From the NCBI GenBank assembly GCA_949128115.1, contig OX421968.1:8866001-8930000 (forward strand): a stretch of DNA of 64,000 bases, written 5' to 3'. This DNA comes from Anaspis maculata (taxonomy: Eukaryota; Arthropoda; Insecta; Coleoptera; Scraptiidae). Positions within the stretch are counted from its first letter, which is position 1; each line of letters begins with the position of its first letter. The position numbers were made by a program, and so were the translations under genes. A model generated the notes under the pieces. That model was not told the origin of the DNA and ran no database searches. It saw nothing but the letters and a program-made list of their open reading frames with translations. Positions 57,534-64,000 of the stretch are shown here, one piece after another.

Positions 57534-57692
57534 GAAGATGAATGGATACCTACAGGTGAGGATGAGGCCTCCCAGCCAGAAGTTACCGCCCAGTCAAAAA
57601 AGAAGAGTCGTACACAAAGAGAATTTACGCTGAATATGACCTATGATAAATACCTTGTATGTACCTATTGGCGCCCGATCGACACGCCGACG
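57534..57692 (+). other. Coding-like open frame upstream of the LINE ORFs
   Basis: 53 open codons after a stop: EDEWIPTGEDEASQPEVTAQ, SKKKSRTQREFTLNMTYDKY, LVCTYWRPIDTPT. Polar and charged composition with a basic SKKKSR patch looks coding rather than random. It overlaps the next frame (57650-57970) by about 40 bp, so the two may once have been one frame. Function unknown. Confidence 0.35.
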
Positions 57693-57970
57693 TGAACACG
57701 CACATTTATGCGCTCCGTCGCGATCAAAACAAACCATTGCGAATTGAAAATAAAGAGGCCCAAGAAGTAGAAATACCTGCCAAGATAGAAGGAAATTGTA
57801 CATGGGAAATATTTGCGGACATCTGGATAACATCAAATTGGTATAAATACGAATTAATTTACTCTGTTTTAGAAACTAGCTGGCCAAGTAAACAACACGA
57901 GATAAGGCTTATCGCCTCCGAGGGGCAGACCCGGGCGGTTTTTCTTTACGCTCACCTTATTAATGAATAA
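57659..57970 (+). CDS. Unrecognised upstream ORF of the LINE (103 aa)
   Basis: 103 codons from ATG at 57659: APDRHADVNTHIYALRRDQN, KEAQEVEIPAKIEGNCTWEI, FADIWITSNWYKYELIYSVL, SEGQTRAVFLYAHLINE. Composition and the W/Y-rich middle look coding. Its stop overlaps the ORF1 start in ATGAATAA (57963-57970), a layout that permits termination-reinitiation. I do not recognise the family. It could be an extra LINE ORF, or part of a host exon into which the LINE inserted. The true start may lie upstream by a frameshift. Confidence 0.4.
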   Translation: MYLLAPDRHADVNTHIYALRRDQNKPLRIENKEAQEVEIPAKIEGNCTWEIFADIWITSNWYKYELIYSVLETSWPSKQHEIRLIASEGQTRAVFLYAHLINE

Positions 57971-58772
57971 AATAAAGAGAACACAAGAGGAAAGCGAAGG
58001 ATATTCAACGGATGAAAATAAAAGAAAAAGGGAAGACGATACAGAAGAACTGAGACAAAGAATAAAACACAAAAAGACCGGACGAACACCGATAAAAGAA
58101 AAAGAACATAAAAAAAGCGATAACGAAATGGATGACATGAAAGGAATGTTGAAACAGATAATGGCAGAAATAAAAGAGATAAGAAGGGAAAATAAAGAAT
58201 TTAAAGATGAAATAGCGGAGCTCAGACAAGAAAATAAAGAACTTAAAGAGAAAATAGAGAACATGAGTCAGGAAATGCAGAAAATAGAGTTAATGGAATA
58301 TAAACTTGAAAAAATGGAAAGGGACAGAAAGAGGAATAACATCTGTGTAAATGGATTGAAGATCCGTGGAGAAACCAATCAACAGGTGGCGAGAGAAATG
58401 ACGGAATTTATCAAGCAAAATCTAAAAATCGATGTCAACATGGTGAAAGCGTACAAAATAAATGAGAGAATATGTATTGGTGAAACAGAAAGCTTTGACA
58501 AGAAAATGGAAATAATGAAAACCAAAATAAAATTAAGCGAACTACAAGATCAGAGAATTTACATAAATAATGATTTGACAAAGCAAGAGATGGAAATACA
58601 GAAAGCACTTTCGAGAAAGGCACAAGAAGAAAGAAATAGGGGTCACACTGTCAAAATCGGATATCAAAAATTGATAATAAATGGGAAAAAATGGATTTGG
58701 AACAACAAGAAACACGAAATTGAGGTGGAGGTCGCAAAAAACGAATGGAGAAGGGAACAGCCAATGGAGTAG
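57963..58772 (+). CDS. LINE ORF1 protein (coiled coil, RRM-like), 269 aa
   Basis: Probable RNA-binding chaperone of the retrotransposon ribonucleoprotein. Residues 1-55 are highly charged (KRKREDD). Residues 56-122 form a long coiled coil (MAEIKEIRRENKEFKDEIAE, LRQENKELKEKIENM). From 123, RKRNNICVNGL begins an RRM-like fold, and 200-265 (RIYINNDLTKQEMEIQKALS; KLIINGKKWIWNN) resembles the C-terminal domain of L1-type ORF1. The frame is intact. ORF2 begins in another frame before the ORF1 stop (28 nt overlap), suggesting coupled translation. There are no zinc knuckles, unlike jockey or I ORF1. Confidence 0.8.
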   Translation: MNKIKRTQEESEGYSTDENKRKREDDTEELRQRIKHKKTGRTPIKEKEHKKSDNEMDDMKGMLKQIMAEIKEIRRENKEFKDEIAELRQENKELKEKIENMSQEMQKIELMEYKLEKMERDRKRNNICVNGLKIRGETNQQVAREMTEFIKQNLKIDVNMVKAYKINERICIGETESFDKKMEIMKTKIKLSELQDQRIYINNDLTKQEMEIQKALSRKAQEERNRGHTVKIGYQKLIINGKKWIWNNKKHEIEVEVAKNEWRREQPME

Positions 58773-61700
58773 AAGAAGAAAACAAAACACACAAACATGG
58801 ACGAACAATGGCGACACTAGCAAGGAACAAACACAAGAAGCTAATAAAGGGGAAGAATGAATTACTGGAAATAAAAAAACGCGACAGAGGCAAATGGAAA
58901 CTGGCTACATGGAATATACGAAGTGTAAATGGCAAAGAAAAGGATTTAGAATACGAATTTGAAAAGGAAGGACTGGACATATTGGTAATTACGGAGACAA
59001 AGAAGAAAGGAGAAGGCGAAGTAGAACTCGACAATGGACACATGTTACTATATAGCGGCGTACCAGAAAATGAAAGAGCAAGAGCAGGTGTGGGATGTAT
59101 TATCCGTGGGAAAATTGCAAGAAATATATCACACTGGAAAGCATGGTCAGAAAGAATAGTAACAGTAGAAATATCATTAGACAAAGAAAATCGATTAACA
59201 ATAATAGCAGTTTACGGACCAAACGACGATGATGGTAGGGAAATCAAGGACACATTTTGGAATGAACTGGAAAGAGTGACGGAAATTAGCAAAGGAATAA
59301 TTTTAGTTGCAGGAGACTTCAATGGCAGAGTGGGAATAAAAGACAACGAAACGGCAGAAACAATAGGGAAGCACGGAGAAAAGAAAAGAAACAACAACGG
59401 AGAAAGACTAATTGATTATTGTATGGTACATAACTTTATAGTGGCAAATACATTCTATGAACATAAACAGATACATAAATATACCAGAGAAGCACCAAAC
59501 AAAGAAGAAAACTCAATAATAGACTATATTCTGGTCGAAAAAACCAACAGAAAACTTATCACAGACGTCAGAGTGAGAAGAGGAGCGGAGATCGACAGCG
59601 ACCACTTTCTGGTGGTAGCAAAGATAAAAAATGTTAATGGACAACACAAAGACACATACAAGAAAGAAGATAAAGTACAACAAGAAACCCTAAGAACATA
59701 CAAACTACAAGAGAGAGAGACAGCAGAAGCATATGAACAACTGATTAGCCACAGAATCCAAACTGAGAAAAGAAAACTAAAAAAGATGAATGCAGAACAG
59801 ACATGGCTGAGATTCAAGCAAATAATAATGGACGCAGCCAGAGATACATGCGGAATATGCAAAACAAATAATCAACAGAAATGCACATCATGGTGGACAG
59901 AAGAAATAAAAATACAAGTAAAACTGAAGAAGAAGAAATGGAAGGAGTACTTGGGACAAAGAACAGAAGAAGCATTTGGGAAATACAAAGAACAAAGAAA
60001 TAAAGTAAAGAAAATCATATTAGAGGCCAAAGAAAAATCGTGGAAAGAGTTCGGAGAGAAAATGGAAGTAAATAGTAAGGAAAACCAAAAACTATTCTAC
60101 AGGATATTGAAAACACTAAGAACGGGAAAAAGAGCAAAGGTGAATACAATAAAAAATAAAGAAGGAGTACTATTGATTGAGAAAAATGATATCATGGCAA
60201 GATGGAAAGAGTACTTCCAGGAGTTACTAAATACACAGCAGATTAGACATACAGATGAAGAAACAACAACTGAAGAGAAGGAAGACGATAACGATGGAAA
60301 TGAAGAAGCGATAACAGAAGAGGAGCTGAAGGAGGCATTGGGAAGGATGAAAAATGGAAAGGCACCGGGACATGACAAGATTACACCAGAAATGATGAAG
60401 AATTTAGGTGAAGAAGGAACAAGATTGATGCTGGAATTATTTAACAAAATATGGAAGGAAGAAAAGATACCAACTGACTGGGAAGTAGGAAAGATGGTGC
60501 CAATTTACAAAAAAAATGATAACAAGAAATGCGAGAACTATAGGGGAATCACATTATTAAGCATACCGATGAAAATTTATGAACAGATACTAGAGAAGAG
60601 ATTAAGAACAACAATAGAACCTACATTACTAGAAGTACAGAGTGGATTCCGGAAAGGACACAGTGCACAAGACCACATTTTCACAATTAAACAGATCATA
60701 CACAAGACGCTTCAGTACAACAAGCAAGCCTATTTTGCATTTATAGATCTTGAAAAGGCATTTGATATGGTACCACGGCAAGAAGTATGGAAGAGTCTAA
60801 GCCAACGAGGAGTAAATAGGAAATTGATCAGAACAATCAAAAGTCTTTACAAAAATACCACCAATTACATAGTCTGGAATAACAACACATCAGAAAGATT
60901 TGAAACCGATGATGGATTAAGACAGGGAGGGGTGATGAGCCCAGCGCTATTTACAGTTTTTATGGACGACATAATAAGGAAATGCAGACCAAAATTGAAA
61001 ACGTTGAACACAGGGGTGCGACAACTGCAAAATATTCAGATTTCTGAATGTGCATTTGCAGATGACATTATAGTGATGGCGAGAAACGAAAGAGACCTAC
61101 AACAAAATCTAAATGTATGGAACGAGACCCTTAAAGAAAGTGGAATGAAAATGAACATCAACAAAACAAAAGTAATGGCAATTACCAGGGAACCACAAAC
61201 ATTGACAGTACACTTGGAAGGAAAGCAGATAGAGCAAGTCACACAATTCACCTACCTTGGAGTTATTATAGAAGAAACCGGAAAACAAGACATAGACCTG
61301 AACGAGAGACTGAACAAAGTAAACAAGCTATACTACTCAATGAACAAGACCTTTATAAACAAAAAAGAAATAACAAAGAAGACAAAATTAAACGTTTACA
61401 AAACTATATTTCGACCGATTTTAACATATGGATGCGAGTCATGGATTTTATCTCAACGAATGAAGAAAAAAATTGAATCGACAGAGATGAAATACCTGCG
61501 ACGAGTCAAAGGAATCACACTGAGAGACAGAATACGTAATACCCAAATAAGAGACGAGCTAGAGATCAAACCAGTAACAGAATTCATAGAGAGAAGACAA
61601 CTTGCCTGGTGGGGCCACCTGCAGAGAATGAACATTAACAGACCAGTGAAGCAAATATGGGAAGCAAGAATCCAGGCAAAGAGAAGTAGAGGACGACCGA

Positions 61701-61819
61701 AAGAAACATGGGATGACGTAGTGAGGAAAACACTGACAGGAAAGGGACTGAGTTGGATCGAAGGAAAGACGCTTGCAAAAGATAAAAAACAATGGACCAA
61801 GTTCGTGCATGAAGAATAG
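58745..61819 (+). CDS. LINE ORF2: AP endonuclease and reverse transcriptase, 1024 aa
   Basis: Nicks target DNA and reverse-transcribes the element RNA (target-primed reverse transcription). An APE-type endonuclease spans about residues 50-295: TWNIRS (N57), VITETK (E84), VYGPNDDD, VAGDFNGRVG, SIIDYILV and SDHFLVV near 285. The reverse transcriptase spans about 530-830: APGHDKI, YRGITLLSI, motif A AFIDLEKAFD (about 667), motif B GLRQGGVMSPALF, motif C FADDIIV (about 771). The tail has ILTYGCESWIL, YLRRVKGITLRDRIRNTQI and RRQLAWWGHLQRM, the R-R-x-L-x-W-x-G-H signature of RTE-like proteins. No stops or frameshifts and all catalytic residues are visible, so the copy may be recently active. The start may be the first ATG or one downstream (MATLARN, residue 22). 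Confidence 0.93.
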   Translation: MEKGTANGVEEENKTHKHGRTMATLARNKHKKLIKGKNELLEIKKRDRGKWKLATWNIRSVNGKEKDLEYEFEKEGLDILVITETKKKGEGEVELDNGHMLLYSGVPENERARAGVGCIIRGKIARNISHWKAWSERIVTVEISLDKENRLTIIAVYGPNDDDGREIKDTFWNELERVTEISKGIILVAGDFNGRVGIKDNETAETIGKHGEKKRNNNGERLIDYCMVHNFIVANTFYEHKQIHKYTREAPNKEENSIIDYILVEKTNRKLITDVRVRRGAEIDSDHFLVVAKIKNVNGQHKDTYKKEDKVQQETLRTYKLQERETAEAYEQLISHRIQTEKRKLKKMNAEQTWLRFKQIIMDAARDTCGICKTNNQQKCTSWWTEEIKIQVKLKKKKWKEYLGQRTEEAFGKYKEQRNKVKKIILEAKEKSWKEFGEKMEVNSKENQKLFYRILKTLRTGKRAKVNTIKNKEGVLLIEKNDIMARWKEYFQELLNTQQIRHTDEETTTEEKEDDNDGNEEAITEEELKEALGRMKNGKAPGHDKITPEMMKNLGEEGTRLMLELFNKIWKEEKIPTDWEVGKMVPIYKKNDNKKCENYRGITLLSIPMKIYEQILEKRLRTTIEPTLLEVQSGFRKGHSAQDHIFTIKQIIHKTLQYNKQAYFAFIDLEKAFDMVPRQEVWKSLSQRGVNRKLIRTIKSLYKNTTNYIVWNNNTSERFETDDGLRQGGVMSPALFTVFMDDIIRKCRPKLKTLNTGVRQLQNIQISECAFADDIIVMARNERDLQQNLNVWNETLKESGMKMNINKTKVMAITREPQTLTVHLEGKQIEQVTQFTYLGVIIEETGKQDIDLNERLNKVNKLYYSMNKTFINKKEITKKTKLNVYKTIFRPILTYGCESWILSQRMKKKIESTEMKYLRRVKGITLRDRIRNTQIRDELEIKPVTEFIERRQLAWWGHLQRMNINRPVKQIWEARIQAKRSRGRPKETWDDVVRKTLTGKGLSWIEGKTLAKDKKQWTKFVHEE

Positions 61820-61908
61820 ATTATTTAGTTTAATAGAACAAGAATTGTGAATTATGTTATTATAAATTTGTATAACCCTACAACGAAAGGTACAAGGGGT
61901 ATTTATTG

Positions 61909-61964
<56 letters not shown>
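61820..61964 (+). repeat. LINE 3' UTR and (TA)n tail
   Basis: A 3' UTR of about 90 bp is followed by about 28 TA units at 61909-61964 rather than poly-A; microsatellite tails are known in RTE-like LINEs. GGTACAAGGGGTATTTA before the tract and TAAATACCTTTTCG after it are complementary, so the tail sits at the tip of a hairpin. Confidence 0.85.
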
Positions 61965-61968
<4 letters not shown>

Positions 61969-62587
61969 CCTTTTCGTGCTACCATAACCGAAAATGACAA
62001 TATGCGCTCGGTGTCCTGCACTGTAATATTCAGAAAAAGATCTAGAGCGGCAAAGTAAAAAGTACACGTAAAAAATAAACTAACCTTGCGAAACCATGCA
62101 GAATTCAAGAGAGACCACGTTTCCAATGTTATAGCTTGAAATTTTCGGTTTAAATCAGTTAAAATCATAAATAATCATTTTCAAAATTGATATTTTAGGG
62201 TCATTTTTCTAATAGCTGTTGGTACAATTGCATAATGATTTTTGACGTTCTGTGGCGCCAACGTTCAAAAGTGATTAATGTATGCCATTTTCTGTGTTTC
62301 GTCGTCACACAGGACACTAGAGCTCAGTGATTTCGGCATTATTGGAGGATGGCCCTTCTAATTGGGAAGGGGGAGGGCGGTTTTAAGCAAGAAAATTCAA
62401 ACGTAGGACGCAATTTTTCAAATCGACATTTGACACACAAAAATCTGCATCTAGTAGGTATATGCCTCGTGCCTTGGTGATAAATGGCAGAAGTACCAAC
62501 TTGAAATTTATTACAATGATTATTGCGATATGATCTTATTTATTTGTAATTTCACTAAAAGCAGCACGAAAAACGATGTATGATACT
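61965..62587. other. Intergenic, no recognisable feature
   Basis: Nothing supportable. Confidence 0.4.
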
Positions 62588-62688
62588 CGCGCTGAAAACG
62601 GCATAGCATAACTCTCTTACATGCAGCTCTCGGCCTAGGGCCTCGAGCTGCATTCACGTTCGTTATGCTATGCCCGGTTTTCGGCGCT
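62588..62688. repeat. Hairpin, approx. 100 bp
   Basis: GCGCTGAAAACGGCATAGCA and TAAC pair with GTTATGCTATGCCCGGTTTT and CGGCGC. An inner stem GCAGCTCTCGG/CCTCGAGCTGC sits in the loop. Confidence 0.85.
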
Positions 62689-63560
62689 AGTAACATAAAA
62701 TACTATACTAAATCCTTTAAAAGACCATGTTTCCTCTTTTTCTAGCCTGTGACGTCATGGTCCAGTTGAACAGTAACTCGTCCCCGTCGCAGTGTGCCAA
62801 AGCCAGACCGAACAAAACATGAGTTTTGTGTCTGTAGAATAATAATAAATAGGTACGGCAAATAAATGTTGTGCATCACTTTCTTCAAGTCCGTAAGCGA
62901 CACAGCTAATGTGTCCCTACATCAATATCACAACATAATTATCCATAATTCATAAAAGGTGACGCGTTTTCATCATAGGTTCGGTGCATATTATCGTGAA
63001 TACGAGTATATTAATAATAGAAATAATAAGAGATGCTTTACATTACATATTAATTCATTACAGAAATGAATAATAGTCCTACCCACGTATCAAGTACGTC
63101 CCTGGAAAATGTTTCTCTGCGAAAAAATGATTTGCTACTTCCAGCGAAAAATTCGGTATATTTTGAGTGACTTTCCCAGCATGGTTGGGTTCAGGATTTA
63201 AAAACTTCAAACTCTCAACAGGATAAACAATATAAACAACGATGGCGCCAAAACTAACAGCGAACTGCGCAAAAAACCGTCGCGCCGGGAAACCTGTGGC
63301 CTTATTTCTAGGCTTTCAAATTTGCCGCGCAATAAAGCCAAACATGGCTGTCATGACGTCGCGCCTACTTGTAGCCCAATAGCGTCCATTGAATTCAAAT
63401 ATTGAAAACGTCATCTTTGCTTGGTTTGACAATGCCTGTTTAGGGGCTGATTGCCGTTTATTTTGTATCTGAAGTTGAAGTCTCAAGTATTAACCTCTCT
63501 GTTTATAACCTCTGGTAACCAACCATAGCTCGGCATCATAAACCATTGGCGTAGGTGATA
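62689..63560. other. Possible promoter-proximal region, no defined feature
   Basis: 63240-63370 is relatively GC- and CpG-rich (ATGGCGCCAAAAC, CCGTCGCGCCGGG, GACGTCGCGCC), which could be a promoter for the small gene at 63561. No TATA or Inr is assigned. Confidence 0.3.
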
Positions 63561-63830
63561 ATGGGTGATGCAAACCCGAATCACAATGACGGACGCGGCG
63601 ATGGAGATCCAAATCCCAATCCCCCGGGAGACGGCCCAAATGAACCCCTCCCTGGAGCAGCAGGAGATGGTAAGGCACCCGACTAAATGGCACTTCAAAC
63701 TACTTTTATAATAATAAATTTTATAGCCCTGCCACCACAGGCGGATGAACTGGCGGGCTTGAACATCATCCATTTCCTAGTGAGGGTTCAATTGGAGGCT
63801 GTACGTCGTTCACTAAATCATCATGTATAA
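63561..63830 (+). CDS. Candidate small two-exon gene (70 aa)
   Basis: Exon 1 (63561-63669) encodes MGDANPNHNDGRGDGDPNPN, PPGDGPNEPLPGAAGD. GTAAGG at 63670 and TTTTATAG ending at 63726 bound a 57-bp intron. Exon 2 (63727-63830) encodes LPPQADELAGLNIIHFLVRV, QLEAVRRSLNHHV and TAA. The phase is maintained (109 + 104 bp = 71 codons with stop), and AATAAA overlaps the stop. Exon 1 is GC-rich and Gly/Pro/Asp/Asn-rich; exon 2 could form one amphipathic helix. Family unknown. It could instead be the start of a longer gene with a further splice at GTATAA near 63826. Confidence 0.45.
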
Positions 63831-64000
63831 TAAATTGAAAAAGGATACCTATGTACCACGTAATATTATCTAGAATAAACAGCTGTTTTCCATAAATGAA
63901 CTAAACATAACCTCAAAGCAGTAACTACCATAAACTTGAGTGGCTTCGGCATTTTTGTAGTGTTCAGTGAAAATTCTTCGAAAAATGAGAAGGTAATCGC
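63831..64000. other. Window end, nothing recognised
   Basis: No feature seen. Confidence 0.4.

Noticed and set aside
58651..59184. Long minus-strand open frames opposite the LINE ORFs
   Set aside because: They are serine/phenylalanine-rich mirror images of the lysine/glutamate-rich LINE proteins.

Overview
This is eukaryotic, non-coding-dominated genomic DNA: AT-rich, with spliced fragments, poly-A and microsatellite tails, tRNA-derived SINEs, LINEs, and hAT, Harbinger, THAP/P-like and Tc1/mariner-like elements. The repeat repertoire (foldback elements starting CAGGGTG, abundant TAGGTACCTACC words, short 55-57 bp introns) suggests an insect or other arthropod, perhaps hemipteran. The species cannot be named from the sequence alone, and nothing bacterial is present.

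Layout. 1-1710, 33.1-35.2 kb, 43.8-45.4 kb and 54.1-55.4 kb carry related repeats with (GTCC/GTCT)n tracts, short tandem units and AGTGCGCTA-containing ends, resembling non-autonomous Helentron/DINE-type elements. 2.1-3.6, 14.6-15.6, 17.3-21.6, 31.2-32.9, 45.9-48.4 and 55.5-57.3 kb hold large palindromes; most begin CAGGGTG and are flanked by TA. 4.37-13.39 kb is one transposon split by a 7.5 kb Harbinger-type insertion, which itself contains several further nested layers. 17.0-24.0 kb is a stack of inverted repeats around one common centre. 22.4-30.7 kb holds a hAT MITE, a solo LTR, a decayed LINE cut by a hAT MITE, a THAP-domain transposon remnant and an element with an 8-bp target duplication. 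34.3-39.3 kb holds SINEs and a 2.7 kb hAT element with a perfect 8-bp target duplication. 48.7-52.7 kb is a further palindrome with internal direct repeats.

Host coding content is sparse. The clearest host exon is a single LDL-receptor class A module on the minus strand (40077-40202), with good splice sites and symmetric phase 1-1. It lies between transposons in what must be long introns. A small two-exon reading frame at 63561-63830 is a second candidate. The best-preserved gene set is a LINE (about 57.5-61.96 kb) with an intact 269-aa coiled-coil ORF1 and a 1024-aa endonuclease/reverse transcriptase ORF2. A third, unrecognised reading frame lies upstream and overlaps the ORF1 start codon.

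The most unusual signals are the concentric nested palindromes at 17.3-21.6 kb, with an unrecognised conserved reading frame in their arms and a third copy at 37.6 kb; the palindrome at 45.9-48.4 kb carrying inverted copies of a Tc1/mariner-type transposase tail; and the extra upstream frame of the LINE.
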